Numbered from the stretch's first letter, positions 39,532 through 48,349 are shown. The stretch is 64,000 nt of DNA from Eikenella glucosivorans (GCF_016025525.2 NZ_JACSGR010000002.1:230684-294683), one strand, 5' to 3'. Notes: a model not told the origin generated them from the letters alone. Numbers and translations: made by a program.

Positions 39532-41667
39532 TTAGCCGATGCGTTTGAACGGGGGCAGGCAGGCGAGGAGCTGTTTGCCGTAGCGGGCGGTGAGGATGCG
39601 GTTGTCGAGGATGGTAACGCGGCCGTAGTCGTGCTCGGTGCGGATGAGGCGGCCCACGGCTTGCACGAGCTTGATACCGGCTTCGGGCACGGTGATTTCC
39701 ATAAAGGGATTGCCGCCGCGCTGCTCGATCCAGCGGCTGCGGGTTTTTTCGATGGGGTGGTCGGGCATGGTGAAGGGCAGCTTGGCGATGATGACGTGGG
39801 CACAGTCGCTGCCGGGCAGGTCGAGCCCTTCGGCGAAGCTGTCGAGGCCGAAGAGGATGCTGGCGCGGCCTTCGGCGATGGCTTGGCGGTGGCGCTCGAG
39901 CAGGATGGCTTTGGGTTGGTCGCCTTGGATGAGCAGGAGCGGCAGGTGGCTTTCAGGTAGCCTCAGGGCAACATCCTGCATTTGTTTGCGCGAGGAGAAC
40001 AACACGAGGGTGCCCACAGCTTCTTGGGGGCTGATGAGCTTGGGCAGCCATTCAGCGATTTCGGCGGTGTGGGCTTCGGCCTGCTTGGGGCTAGCGGCCA
40101 CGGGCGGGAGGTAGAGTTCGCCTTGGGCGGGGAAGTTGAAGGGGCTTTCCAGCGCGAGGGTGGTAGTTTCGGGCAGCCAGTGCAGGCCGGTTTGCTTTAA
40201 TAAATGGTCGAAGCTGCCGAGCGATTGCAGGGTGGCGGAGGTGAGCACGGCGCCGGCGGCGCGGCGCCACAGGCCGGCGGCAAGCATGGCGGCGGCGCTC
40301 ACGGGGGAGGCGTGGAAGGAGTAGTCGGTTTTGTCGCTGCCGTGGCTGCATTCTATCCATTTGGCCAGCGGCGGGGCGTCGCCGGTGGGCTCGGTGGCGA
40401 GCAGGTCCCACACGGCGCTGATTTGCTCGATGCGGGCGCGGAAGACGCCGAATTCGCTGCTGAGGCGGTCGATTTGCGCGCTGTCGCTGTCTTTTTCGCG
40501 GCGGGCGGCGGAGAGGGCGTCGTTGAGGCCGTTGGCGTGTTTGTAGAGGCTTTGCGCGGCGGCGGCGGTGTTGGACACGAGCAGGGAGAGCGCTTCGGGG
40601 ATTTGGCCGTCTTGCCACAGCCATTGCGGATCGCGGCCGCTGTCGTTGTAGGCGAGCTCGGGGGTGTCGCCGAGGTGGAACTGCCATTCGTAGAGGCTGT
40701 CGAGCAGGCTGGCGGCGGCTTCGTCGGCCAGGTTGGCGAGATCGGCTTTGTCGGCGAGGGCGGCGATTTTGTCGGTGATTGGCGGCAGTTTTTCCAGCGC
40801 CCACACGGCTTGGTTGAGCGAATGTTCGGCGGCAAACTGGTTGAGCGCTTTTTTGGGCAGGTGGTGGGCTTCGTCGATGCAGTAGAAGCTGTTTTCGGGC
40901 GCGGGCAGGATCACGCCGCCGCCCATGCCGATGTCCACCATCAGCAGGTCGTGGTTGCTCACCACCACGTCTACGGTTTCCAGCGTGTCGCGGGCGAGGT
41001 AGAAAGGGCATTCGGCCCGGTTGGGGCAGGCGGCTTTGAGGCAGCCGTAGTTGTCGTTGTTTACCTTGAGCCAGAGGGCGTCGTCGATTTTTTCCGGCCA
41101 GGTGTCGCGGTCGCCGTTGAAGCGGCGCTCGGCAAAGGCGTCGGCCAGCTCGCGCAGGGTTTGGATTTCTTCGGGCTTGGGTTTGCTGTCCCACAAAACG
41201 GCGGGCGCGTCGAAGCCGGCGAGGGTTTGCTGGGCACTGCCTTGGGTGAGCTGGTAGAGTTTGTAGGGGCAGAGGTAGCGGCCGCGGCCTTTGGCCAGGG
41301 CGAAGGTGAGCTCGAGCCCGCTTTGTTCCACGAGAAACGGCAAATCGCGCCCTACGAGCTGCTCTTGCAGCGCCACGGTGGCGCTGGACACCACCAGCCG
41401 TTTGCCGCGTGTTTGCGCCATGATGCCGCCGGCCAAGAGGTAGGCCAGGCTTTTGCCCACGCCGGTGGGCCCTTCGATTACGGCGATGCTCTCGCCCTCG
41501 CGCTTGGGCGCTTCGCCGCCTTCGGCCTGCTCCTGGCTGCGCGAGAAGGTGTTGGCCACGGCGGCGAGCATTTCACGCTGCGCTTTGCGCGGGCGGAAAT
41601 GGGGCAGGTTTTCGCTGATGGCCTGGTAGTGGCGGCGGATGGCGTCTTTTTCTAAGTCGGTGAGCAT
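39532..41667 (-). CDS. dinG: ATP-dependent DNA helicase DinG
   Basis: An XPD-like superfamily 2 helicase that unwinds DNA forks, R-loops and G-quadruplexes 5' to 3'. The 711-residue product has Walker A GPTGVGKSLAYL and four Fe-S-type cysteines in RYLCPYK, YGCLKAACPNRAECPF. It has the DEAH box CIDEAHHLP, and C-terminal helicase motifs including FGLDSFAEGLDLPG and QAVGRLIRTEHD. I chose the ATG at 41667 rather than one 144 bp upstream because that extension crosses a DUS and lacks homology. An inverted DUS (ALRLPESH region) lies in frame. Confidence 0.93.
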   Translation of the reverse strand: MLTDLEKDAIRRHYQAISENLPHFRPRKAQREMLAAVANTFSRSQEQAEGGEAPKREGESIAVIEGPTGVGKSLAYLLAGGIMAQTRGKRLVVSSATVALQEQLVGRDLPFLVEQSGLELTFALAKGRGRYLCPYKLYQLTQGSAQQTLAGFDAPAVLWDSKPKPEEIQTLRELADAFAERRFNGDRDTWPEKIDDALWLKVNNDNYGCLKAACPNRAECPFYLARDTLETVDVVVSNHDLLMVDIGMGGGVILPAPENSFYCIDEAHHLPKKALNQFAAEHSLNQAVWALEKLPPITDKIAALADKADLANLADEAAASLLDSLYEWQFHLGDTPELAYNDSGRDPQWLWQDGQIPEALSLLVSNTAAAAQSLYKHANGLNDALSAARREKDSDSAQIDRLSSEFGVFRARIEQISAVWDLLATEPTGDAPPLAKWIECSHGSDKTDYSFHASPVSAAAMLAAGLWRRAAGAVLTSATLQSLGSFDHLLKQTGLHWLPETTTLALESPFNFPAQGELYLPPVAASPKQAEAHTAEIAEWLPKLISPQEAVGTLVLFSSRKQMQDVALRLPESHLPLLLIQGDQPKAILLERHRQAIAEGRASILFGLDSFAEGLDLPGSDCAHVIIAKLPFTMPDHPIEKTRSRWIEQRGGNPFMEITVPEAGIKLVQAVGRLIRTEHDYGRVTILDNRILTARYGKQLLACLPPFKRIG

Positions 41668-41981
41668 GGCGGCAAGGGTGGGAAAGAGGCGGGTATTATA
41701 AGAGATTATGGGTGGGCGGGCGGAGAGGCTACCTGAAAAATATGGCTTGGGGCGGGCGCGGGTTTTTAGCTTCGTAGAAACTCGCTGCGCTACGCCAAGA
41801 CATCGGTCCACTGCGTTGAAGCTGGCATTTTAGCTTCGCAGAAACTCAGCCTTGGCTTACCGCCAAGACATCGTTTTCAGGTAGCCTTTATGCCGGTGGA
41901 GGGCTACCTGAAACTGGATGGCGGCTATTTCAAAAGGCAAGTACAATCCGCCGCATCGCGAATCAAAAGGATAGAAACGAA
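41668..41981. other. 314-bp intergenic region with a double repeat
   Basis: No gene. Between dinG and the divergent 68-aa gene it contains a DUS near 41728, the tandem repeat 41764-41887, and another DUS at 41901. The promoter of dinG should be within 41670-41760, where TATTATAAGAGATTAT stands out. Confidence 0.5.
41764..41887. repeat. DUS-bounded repeat, tandem double copy
   Basis: TTTTTAGCTTCGTAGAAACT and TTTTAGCTTCGCAGAAACTC begin two units, each with a GCCAAGACATCG core; GCGTTGAAGCTGGCATTTTA joins them and TTTTCAGGTAGCCT closes the pair. The layout equals that at 34304 and 57075. Confidence 0.75.
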
Positions 41982-42188
41982 ATGTCTGAACTCTTGGAAT
42001 TTTTCCGCACCGAAACGGTGGGCGCGGCGGCGGAAACGCTGGATTTCTGGCTCAACGAATGCAGCCTGGACGAAGCGCCCACGGCAGAGGAAGTGGCGCA
42101 GTGGCAGGCGGTGCTGGATGCGCGAGGCGGGCGGTTTACGCGGCTGGCGATGATGTGCGCCGACTGGCTCGCGGAGCATGGCGCGTGA
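41982..42188 (+). CDS. hypothetical protein, 68 aa
   Basis: A small acidic helical protein without membrane segments (SELLEFFRTETVGAAAETLD, then WLNECSLDE and a conserved-looking WLAEHGA end). I do not recognise it. AGGATAGAAACGAA precedes the ATG. Its stop overlaps the GTG start of the VanZ-like gene by four bases, so the two form a transcriptional and translational pair. Confidence 0.65.
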   Translation: MSELLEFFRTETVGAAAETLDFWLNECSLDEAPTAEEVAQWQAVLDARGGRFTRLAMMCADWLAEHGA

Positions 42189-42562
42189 GCCGCTGGCTGC
42201 TGCTGAGCGGGCTGTGGTTTGCCGGCATGGTGTATGCGCTGCTGCTGCACGAGGGCGGCAATACGCCGCCGCCGTTTGCCCATTTCGACAAAATCGTGCA
42301 CGCGGGATTGTTTTTCGGGCAGTTTTGGCTGCTGGCCAAGGTGTTTTTGCAGCGGCGGCGGCCGGTGCCGGTGAGGGCTTTGCTGGCGGTGGCGCTGGTG
42401 CTGGCCGCGGGCAGCGAGTGGGCACAGGGCGCGCTCACGGCCACGCGGCAGGCCGATTGGCTGGATGCGGCGGCGGATATGGCCGGTGCGGCGGCCGCGC
42501 TGTATTTTGCCGTGCAGGTGCAGGCGGCGCGGGGCAGGGCGCGGGATAAGCAAGAAGCGTGA
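42185..42562 (+). CDS. VanZ-like family membrane protein
   Basis: A 125-residue protein with four hydrophobic helices (LLLSGLWFAGMVYALLL, AGLFFGQFWLLAKVF, ALLAVALVLAAGSEWAQGAL, AADMAGAAAALYFAV). The VanZ-like pattern shows HFDKIVHAGLFF, then SEWAQ and RQADWLDAAADMAGA. Such proteins occur widely; VanZ itself gives low-level teicoplanin resistance, but the chromosomal homologues have no known function. The GTG start was chosen because it overlaps the previous stop (GTGA) and the first helix starts directly after it. Confidence 0.75.
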   Translation: MSRWLLLSGLWFAGMVYALLLHEGGNTPPPFAHFDKIVHAGLFFGQFWLLAKVFLQRRRPVPVRALLAVALVLAAGSEWAQGALTATRQADWLDAAADMAGAAAALYFAVQVQAARGRARDKQEA

Positions 42563-42624
42563 AAACCATCGGTGCAGACATGCGCGGCGCATCGAGGAGA
42601 ATGCGCTAAGGCCGCAGAATATGC

Positions 42625-42653
42625 TTGCTAAACGGCCTGCCCGGGCTTATAAT
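42625..42653 (+). promoter_or_regulatory. promoter of the tRNA-Pro gene
   Basis: TTGCTA (42625-42630), 17-bp spacer, TATAAT (42648-42653), 11 bp before the mature tRNA 5' end. It is the best-formed sigma-70 promoter in the window. Confidence 0.8.
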
Positions 42654-42664
42654 GCGCCTTCTTT

Positions 42665-42741
<77 letters not shown>

Positions 42742-42748
42742 GCTTTTC

Positions 42749-42777
42749 AAAAAGACTTGGTGCTGCCAAGTCTTTTT
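42749..42777 (+). terminator. intrinsic terminator after tRNA-Pro
   Basis: AAAAAGACTTGG and CCAAGTCTTTTT form a 12-bp perfect stem with a TGCTG loop, ending in a T tract. It is not DUS-based. Confidence 0.88.
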
Positions 42778-42876
42778 GTTTTGGTGCGGCGTAAGCGATG
42801 CCATGCCCCCAAGCCGGAAAGGCTACCTGAAAAATATTTCCCCCATTTCTACCCAGTTATCGCAAAGAAAACCGTT

Positions 42877-44178
42877 ATGACTGTTTCCCTGATCCAAGAC
42901 CTGCAAGCGCGCGGCCTCATCGCGCAAACCACCGACATCGAAGCCCTGAACACCCTGCTGAACCAACAGAAAATCGCCCTCTACTGCGGCTTCGACCCCA
43001 CCGCCGACAGCCTGCACATCGGCCACCTGCTGCCCGTGCTCGCCCTGCGCCGTTTCCAGCAGGCCGGGCACACGCCGATTGCCCTGGTGGGCGGTGCCAC
43101 CGGCATGATCGGCGATCCCAGTTTCAAAGCCGTGGAGCGCAGCCTCAATTCCGCCGAAACCGTGGCCGGCTGGGTAGAGAGCATCCGCAACCAGCTCCAA
43201 CCCTTCCTGAGTTTTGAAGGCGAAAACGCCGCCATCATGGCCAATAATGCCGACTGGTTTGCCGGCATGAACTGCCTGAGCTTCCTGCGCGACATCGGTA
43301 AGCATTTCTCCGTGAATGCTATGCTGAACAAAGAATCCGTGAAGCAGCGCATCGACCGCGACGACGTGGGCATTTCCTTCACCGAATTCGCCTACACGCT
43401 GTTGCAAAGCTACGATTTCGCCGAGCTGAACAAGCGCCACGGCGCACTGCTGCAAATCGGTGGTTCCGACCAATGGGGCAACATCACCAACGGCATCGAC
43501 CTCACCCGACGCCTGAACCAAAAACAAGTATTCGGCCTGACACTGCCGCTGGTAACCAAAGCCGACGGCACCAAATTCGGCAAAACCGAAGGCGGCGCGG
43601 TGTGGCTGAACGCGAAGAAAACCTCGCCCTACCAGTTCTACCAATTCTGGCTGAAAGTGGCCGATGCCGATGTGTATAAATTCCTGAAATACTTCACCTT
43701 CCTGAGCATCGAGCAAATCGGCGCCATTGAAGCCAAAGACCAAGCCAGCGGCACCAAGCCCGAAGCCCAGCGCATCCTTGCTGAAGAAATGACCCGCCTG
43801 ATTCACGGCGAAGAAGCACTTGCCGCCGCGCAGCGCATCAGCGAGAGCCTGTTTGCCGAAGACCAAAGCAGCCTCACCGAAAGCGACTTCGAGCAGCTCG
43901 CGCTCGACGGCCTGCCCGCATTTGAAGTTTCAGGTAGCCTCAATGTGGTGGAAGCCTTGGTGAAAACCGGCCTGGCTTCGTCCAACAAAGAAGCGCGCGG
44001 CTTTGTGAACAGCAAAGCAGTGCTGCTCAACGGCGCGCCCGCCGAGCAGAACAACCCGAACCACGCCGCCGAACGCCCCGACGATGCCTACCTCATCGCC
44101 GACGCGCACAAACGTTTCGGCAAATACACCATCCTGCGCCGCGGCAAACGCAACCACGCGCTCTTGGTGTGGCAGTAA
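42877..44178 (+). CDS. tyrS: tyrosyl-tRNA synthetase
   Basis: Charges tRNA-Tyr. The 433-residue class I enzyme has LHIGHLLP (HIGH motif), the tyrosine-site YCGFDPTADS and GGSDQWGNI, and KFGKTEGG as the KMSKS equivalent. An S4 RNA-binding domain is at the C-terminus (LASSNKEARGFVNSKAVLLN). The ATG at 42877 matches the family start; upstream frame crosses a DUS. An inverted DUS encodes VSGSL near residue 352, in the linker before the S4 domain. Confidence 0.96.
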   Translation: MTVSLIQDLQARGLIAQTTDIEALNTLLNQQKIALYCGFDPTADSLHIGHLLPVLALRRFQQAGHTPIALVGGATGMIGDPSFKAVERSLNSAETVAGWVESIRNQLQPFLSFEGENAAIMANNADWFAGMNCLSFLRDIGKHFSVNAMLNKESVKQRIDRDDVGISFTEFAYTLLQSYDFAELNKRHGALLQIGGSDQWGNITNGIDLTRRLNQKQVFGLTLPLVTKADGTKFGKTEGGAVWLNAKKTSPYQFYQFWLKVADADVYKFLKYFTFLSIEQIGAIEAKDQASGTKPEAQRILAEEMTRLIHGEEALAAAQRISESLFAEDQSSLTESDFEQLALDGLPAFEVSGSLNVVEALVKTGLASSNKEARGFVNSKAVLLNGAPAEQNNPNHAAERPDDAYLIADAHKRFGKYTILRRGKRNHALLVWQ

Positions 44179-44195
44179 TCTTCTAAAGCCAAGCG

Positions 44196-44243
44196 AAAGG
44201 CTACCTGAAAATCTTGCCGTGGCATTTTTCAGGTAGCCTTTTT
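44196..44243 (+). terminator. DUS inverted-pair terminator of tyrS
   Basis: AAAGGCTACCTGAAAA and TTTTCAGGTAGCCTTT form a 16-bp stem followed by TTTTT at 44239-44243. Confidence 0.82.
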
Positions 44244-44490
44244 GTCAGCTTGCGTGTTGAAGGCATGGATGATTGTTTAGCCAAAGAGGCTGCCTGAGGG
44301 CGCAAGTTTCAGCGAAGCCGAAGCGGTGTTCCAGCTTAAGCCGGAGCCGGATTCCTGTGAAGTTGAAAGGCGAATTCCGGCAGCCTCAAACCGTTTTCCC
44401 GGCCGCGCCCAGGTTGTCGGCGGGGCGGCTTTCAGCGTATGATTCGCCGCTACGGCTGCCGCGAAACGGGGAAGTTTCGGCCACCAGTAG

Positions 44491-44532
44491 ATTTTGCAAA
44501 ACGCGCAGGCATGCCTGTCCGTTCTGCAAAAT
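44491..44532. repeat. 42-bp imperfect palindrome in the rng leader
   Basis: ATTTTGCAAAACG and CGTTCTGCAAAAT are the arms around CAGGCATGCCTG; 18 of 21 base pairs match around a GCATGC centre. It ends 21 bp before the rng ATG and could be an RNA hairpin, a protein-binding site or a mobile-element end. Confidence 0.7.
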
Positions 44533-44553
44533 GTTATTGAATCGAGACACAAA

Positions 44554-46056
44554 ATGACCCAGGCAATCAACCAAATCCGGCTGGCCGACGAAACCGGCCG
44601 CCCGCCGGAAACCATTCTGGTGAACATCACGCCGCAGGAAACCCGCGTGGCGCTGCTGGAAGAAAACAAAGTGTGCGAGCTGCACATCGACCGCAACAGC
44701 GGCCACGGCCTGGTGGGCAATATTTATCTGGGCGTGGTGCGGCGCGTGCTGCCCGGCATGCAGAGCGCCTTCATCGACATCGGCCTGGAGCGCGCCGCCT
44801 TCCTGCACATCGTAGACGTGCTCGAACAGCGCCAGAAGCCCGAAGAAACCCAGCGCATCGAACACATGCTGTTTGAAGGGCAAACCATCCTCGTGCAGGT
44901 GATCAAAGACCCGATCAACAGCAAAGGCGCGCGCCTTTCCACCCAAATCTCGCTGGCCGGCCGCTTCCTTGTTTATCTGCCGCAAGACAACCACATCGGC
45001 ATTTCCCAGCGCATCGAAGACGAAAACGAGCGCAACGAGCTGCGCGAGCGCCTCAAAGCCCTGCTGCCCGAAGAAGGCAGCCACGGCTACATCATCCGCA
45101 CCAGCGCCGAAACCGCCCGCGACGAAGAGCTGCAAGCCGACATCGACTACCTCTCCAAACTCTGGCAAGACATCCGGCAGCGCTCCAAAAACAGCCCGCC
45201 CGAAACCATGCTCTACCAAGATTTGCCGCTCAGCCTGCGCGTGCTGCGCGACATGTTCAACGGCAACACCCAGAAAATCTTCGTCGATTCCGCGCACAAC
45301 TACCAACGCATGCAGGATTTCGCCCGGCAATATGTGCAGGGCGCCGTGGAGCGCATCCAACATTATCAAGGCGAGAAGCCGCTGTTCGAGCTTTTCCTCG
45401 TGGAGCAGGAAATCAACCAATCGCTCCAGCCGCGCGTGGATTTGAATTTCGGCGGCTATCTGATCATCGAAAGCACCGAAGCCATGACCACCATCGACGT
45501 GAACACCGGCGGCTTCGTGGGTGCGCGCAATTTCGACGAAACCATTTTCAAAACCAATCTCGAAGCCTGCCATTCCATCGCCCGCGAGCTGCGCCTGCGC
45601 AACCTCGGCGGCATGATCATCGTGGATTTCATCGACATGGCCAGCGAAGAACACCGCCAGGCCGTGCTCGGCGAGCTGGCCAAAGCCCTGCGCTTCGACC
45701 GCACCCGCGTGACCCTCAACGGCTTCACCAGCCTCGGCCTGGTGGAGCTCACGCGCAAGCGTGCCCGCGAAAACCTGAATCATGTATTGTGCGAGCCGTG
45801 CCCCACCTGCCAGGGCAGGGGCTACCTGAAAACCGCGCAAACCGTGTGCTACGAAATCCAGCGCGAAATCGTGCGCGAATCGCGCCGCTTCGATGCGCGC
45901 GAGTTCCGCATCCTGGCCGCCCCGCCGGTGATCGATCTGTTTTTAGACGAAGAATCGCAGTCGTTGGCGCTGCTGATCGATTTCATCGGCAAGCCGATTT
46001 CGCTGATGGTGGAGGGCAGCTACACGCAGGAGCAGTATGATATTGTGCTGCTGTGA
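44554..46056 (+). CDS. rng: ribonuclease G
   Basis: Endoribonuclease of the RNase E/G family that matures the 5' end of 16S rRNA and cuts mRNAs. The 500 residues have an N-terminal S1 domain (GLVGNIYLGVVRRVLPGMQS, AAFLHIVD), a 5'-sensor region, the metal-binding aspartates in TTIDVNTGGFVG and GGMIIVDFIDM, and the Zn-link CPTCQGRG. It lacks the long C-terminal scaffold of RNase E, so it is RNase G. An in-frame DUS encodes GYLK immediately after the Zn-link. The start at 44554 follows a palindromic leader. Confidence 0.95.
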   Translation: MTQAINQIRLADETGRPPETILVNITPQETRVALLEENKVCELHIDRNSGHGLVGNIYLGVVRRVLPGMQSAFIDIGLERAAFLHIVDVLEQRQKPEETQRIEHMLFEGQTILVQVIKDPINSKGARLSTQISLAGRFLVYLPQDNHIGISQRIEDENERNELRERLKALLPEEGSHGYIIRTSAETARDEELQADIDYLSKLWQDIRQRSKNSPPETMLYQDLPLSLRVLRDMFNGNTQKIFVDSAHNYQRMQDFARQYVQGAVERIQHYQGEKPLFELFLVEQEINQSLQPRVDLNFGGYLIIESTEAMTTIDVNTGGFVGARNFDETIFKTNLEACHSIARELRLRNLGGMIIVDFIDMASEEHRQAVLGELAKALRFDRTRVTLNGFTSLGLVELTRKRARENLNHVLCEPCPTCQGRGYLKTAQTVCYEIQREIVRESRRFDAREFRILAAPPVIDLFLDEESQSLALLIDFIGKPISLMVEGSYTQEQYDIVLL

Positions 46057-46072
46057 TGGCGCGGGATGAAGG

Positions 46073-46104
46073 AAAGGCTACCTGAAAATTTTCAGGTAGC
46101 CTTT
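46073..46104. terminator. DUS inverted-pair terminator between rng and mscL
   Basis: AAAGGCTACCTGAAAA and TTTTCAGGTAGCCTTT abut with no spacer, a perfect 16-bp inverted repeat between convergent genes; T residues lie on both sides for either strand. Confidence 0.78.
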
Positions 46105-46120
46105 TGCGCTGTGCGGCGGA

Positions 46121-46558
46121 TTATTTCTTCAGCGAATCGCGGATTTCGCGCAGCAGGAGGATTTCTTCGGAAGGTTCGGCCGGGGCTTCTTCGGCGGCGG
46201 GGGCTTCTTTTTGCAGTTTGCTGATGCCTTTGATCACGGCGAAGATGGCGGTGGCGATAATCAGGAAGCTGATCACGGTGTTGATGAAGAGGCCGATGTT
46301 GAGCGTAACCGCGCCGGCGGCTTGGGCGGCGGCCAGGGTGGCGTAGCCTTCGGCGGGGGCGTTGGCGCCGTCTTTCAGAGTGATGAACAGGTTGGAGAAA
46401 TCCACGCCGCCCAAAATCAGGCCGATGGGCGGCATGATCACGTCGTCTACCAATGATTTGACGATGCCGGAAAAGGCGGTGCCCACCACCATACCGACGG
46501 CGAGGTCGATCACGTTGCCGCGCATGATGAAGGCTTTGAATTCGTCGCGAAGTGCCAT
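46121..46558 (-). CDS. mscL: large-conductance mechanosensitive channel
   Basis: An inner-membrane pentameric channel that opens under membrane tension to release solutes during osmotic downshock. The 145-residue protein has the N-terminal amphipathic helix and first transmembrane helix (RGNVIDLAVGMVVGTAFSG), a periplasmic loop with an Ala-rich insert (APAEGYATLAAAQAAGA), the second helix (NTVISFLIIATAIFAVIKG), and a cytoplasmic helix with Glu/Pro/Ala repeats. AAAGGAAAC precedes the start. Confidence 0.96.
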   Translation of the reverse strand: MALRDEFKAFIMRGNVIDLAVGMVVGTAFSGIVKSLVDDVIMPPIGLILGGVDFSNLFITLKDGANAPAEGYATLAAAQAAGAVTLNIGLFINTVISFLIIATAIFAVIKGISKLQKEAPAAEEAPAEPSEEILLLREIRDSLKK

Positions 46559-46676
46559 GTGTGTTTCCTTTAAGTGTGGTTAAAATCGGCGGCATGATAA
46601 TGGTTTTATGAGCCGCCGTCTGTATGTTGCGGATAAATTTTGTTAATTGTGGGCGGGTGCGGCGGGAAAGGGCGGA

Positions 46677-46988
46677 TTATTCTATATCGCCGCTGTTGGC
46701 GGGCAGAATGTGGCGGCAGAAACGCCAATCGGCCACGGGCTGGTCGTCGAGGTAGGCCTGCGGTTTGGGCAGGAAGGCGAGGAAGCAGTGGGCGATGCCG
46801 AGCGCTTCGGCGCTGGCACGGGCGTATTCGGCGCCGCCGCTGCTCCAGAGGTAGAGGGCATGCCCGGCGGCGTGCAGGCGGCGGATGTCGGCAATCACGG
46901 CGGCCATGGGGATGCGCGTGCGGCCGACGCTGCGCACGAGGGTGTCGTCGACATCGACAAAAATGGTTTGGGGGCGGGGCGGGGTCAT
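46677..46988 (-). CDS. small HAD-like hydrolase, 103 aa
   Basis: A single short HAD fold: motif I FVDVDDTLVR, motif II YLWSSGG and a C-terminal KPQAYLDDQ that could supply motifs III and IV. There is no cap domain, so it probably acts on a macromolecule or small phosphoester; substrate unknown. No signal peptide. It lies downstream of the PfkB kinase gene on the same strand, 215 bp apart with a DUS between, so co-transcription is uncertain. Confidence 0.75.
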   Translation of the reverse strand: MTPPRPQTIFVDVDDTLVRSVGRTRIPMAAVIADIRRLHAAGHALYLWSSGGAEYARASAEALGIAHCFLAFLPKPQAYLDDQPVADWRFCRHILPANSGDIE

Positions 46989-47203
46989 TTGAGGCTACCT
47001 GAAAAATATTGGGGGCTGAAACCTTGGCGAAATTTTTCGCAACGGAGGCTTTCCTCTCTGCCGTTTGCTTGATTTATCAAGGATACGGTTCAATTGGCTG
47101 GTTGGCTAAAGGTGGATATAAAACTCACCCTATGGCTGAGTAAGCAATATTTCGCCAATGCTTCGGGCTACCTGAAAACTTCCCGTGCGACTGAGCTTTA
47201 CCA

Positions 47204-48085
47204 TCAGCCCGGGTGCATCAGGGTTTGCACTTCTTCCAAAGAAATGGGCGGGGTGGCGCCGTGGCGGGTAACGTTGAGGGCGCCGATGGCGCATGCGAAG
47301 GCGAGGGTGTCGGCCGGGGCGGCGCCGGAGAGCAGTTGGTGGAGGAAGCCGGCGAGGAAGCTGTCGCCCGCACCCACGCTGTCGGCCACGTTCACGCGGA
47401 AGCCGTGGTGGGCGAGGATTTCGCCGTGGCGGAAGTAGAGGGCGCCGTGCTGGCCGAGAGTGACGCAGATGTGTTCGGTATCGGTGTGGCCGGCGAGGTA
47501 GCGCAGGTTTTGCTCAAGGCTGCGGTAGGGCGAGCCGAAGGCGGCGGCGAGCTCGTAGAGCTCTTCGTCGTTGAGCTTGATGAGGTGGGCGCTGCGCATC
47601 AGGCCGAGTACGCGATCGGCGCTGTAGTGCGGCTTGCGCAGGTTCACGTCGAGCACGCGGAAGCGGGCGGCGGGCAGGATTTGCTCGAGTGCGGCACGGG
47701 AGACGGGATCGCGGCCGGAGAGGCTGCCATACACGAAGGCGTCGGAGGCGGCCACGCGCGCCAGTGCGGCTTCGGTAACGCAGATTTTGTCCCAAGCGCA
47801 GGGATAGACGATTTCGTAGCGGGCGCTGCCGTCGGCCTGGAGCAGCACTTTCACCAGGCTGGTGGCGTGTTCTTCGTCGGTTTGCACCAGGTCGGCGGCC
47901 ACTTGGCGCGCGGCAATCTGGCGCAGCAGCTCTTCGCCGTCGGCATCGCGGCCGCAACGGCTGATGATGCTGCATTCGGCGCCTAGGGAGGCGAGCCGCA
48001 CCAGTACGTTGAGCGGGGCGCCGCCTAGGGCTTTGCCGCCGGGGAAGTCGTCCCATAATACTTCGCCGAAACTGCTGATTTTCAT
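47204..48085 (-). CDS. PfkB-family carbohydrate kinase (fructokinase-like)
   Basis: A 293-residue ribokinase-fold sugar kinase. The substrate region GGKALGGAPLNVLVRLASLG is near the N-terminus and the catalytic motif is DSVGAGDSFLAGFL, with Asp as base. The start MKISSFGEVLWDDFP is typical of fructokinases in Neisseriaceae and cyanobacteria. It likely phosphorylates fructose with ATP, but the sugar is inferred. It may link to the neighbouring HAD phosphatase in sugar phosphate turnover; that is speculation. Confidence 0.85.
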   Translation of the reverse strand: MKISSFGEVLWDDFPGGKALGGAPLNVLVRLASLGAECSIISRCGRDADGEELLRQIAARQVAADLVQTDEEHATSLVKVLLQADGSARYEIVYPCAWDKICVTEAALARVAASDAFVYGSLSGRDPVSRAALEQILPAARFRVLDVNLRKPHYSADRVLGLMRSAHLIKLNDEELYELAAAFGSPYRSLEQNLRYLAGHTDTEHICVTLGQHGALYFRHGEILAHHGFRVNVADSVGAGDSFLAGFLHQLLSGAAPADTLAFACAIGALNVTRHGATPPISLEEVQTLMHPG

Positions 48086-48172
48086 GATGGTTCTCTTATG
48101 GTGGATATTAGGGGGAGGCTACCTGAAAAATGGTTGGGATGTTTTCAGGTAGCCTCAAGCATTGTATTGCCT

Positions 48173-48349
48173 TTACGTTTGGGGCGTGCAGTTTTGGTTG
48201 CCGTATGTTTGCAGGCAGTGCCCTATCCGCTCTTGAAGCTGCCGGTCGGCTTCGCGCCGCATGCGTTCGTTGGCTGGGTCGGCTTGGGCGGTGTGGCAGG
48301 CGAATAGGGCGGCCAGCGCTAGGGGCGGGAATAGGCGGGATGGTTGCAT
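48173..48349 (-). CDS. small secreted protein, 58 aa
   Basis: ATG at 48349 opens a 58-codon frame. MQPSRLFPPLALAALFACHT is a signal-peptide-like start, with a likely cut after Ala-Gln-Ala (residue 23). The 35-residue mature peptide is charged (NERMRREADRQLQERIG) and ends with two Cys in GHCLQTYGNQNCTPQT, which may pair. There is no strong ribosome-binding site (AAAGAAAC 13 bp away). Two nearby DUS pairs border the gene. I do not recognise a family; reality of the gene rests on the coherent signal peptide. Confidence 0.55.
   Translation of the reverse strand: MQPSRLFPPLALAALFACHTAQADPANERMRREADRQLQERIGHCLQTYGNQNCTPQT

Larger units (their letters stand above)
44179..44553. other. 375-bp tyrS-rng intergenic region
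   Basis: No convincing gene. It holds a DUS-pair terminator for tyrS (44196-44243), a degenerate stretch with variant uptake sequences (GGCTGCCTGAGGG near 44289), and the 42-bp imperfect palindrome 44491-44532 directly before rng. A promoter for rng must lie in the right half, but none is clear. Confidence 0.5.

Noticed and set aside
41668..41811. 48-residue N-terminal extension of DinG
   Set aside because: It is encoded by a DUS and repeat sequence and precedes the conserved start MLTDLEKDAIRRHY.
46989..47203. Possible small gene between the HAD and kinase genes
   Set aside because: Short open frames exist, but none has a ribosome-binding site, signal peptide or motif; only a DUS at each end is recognisable.
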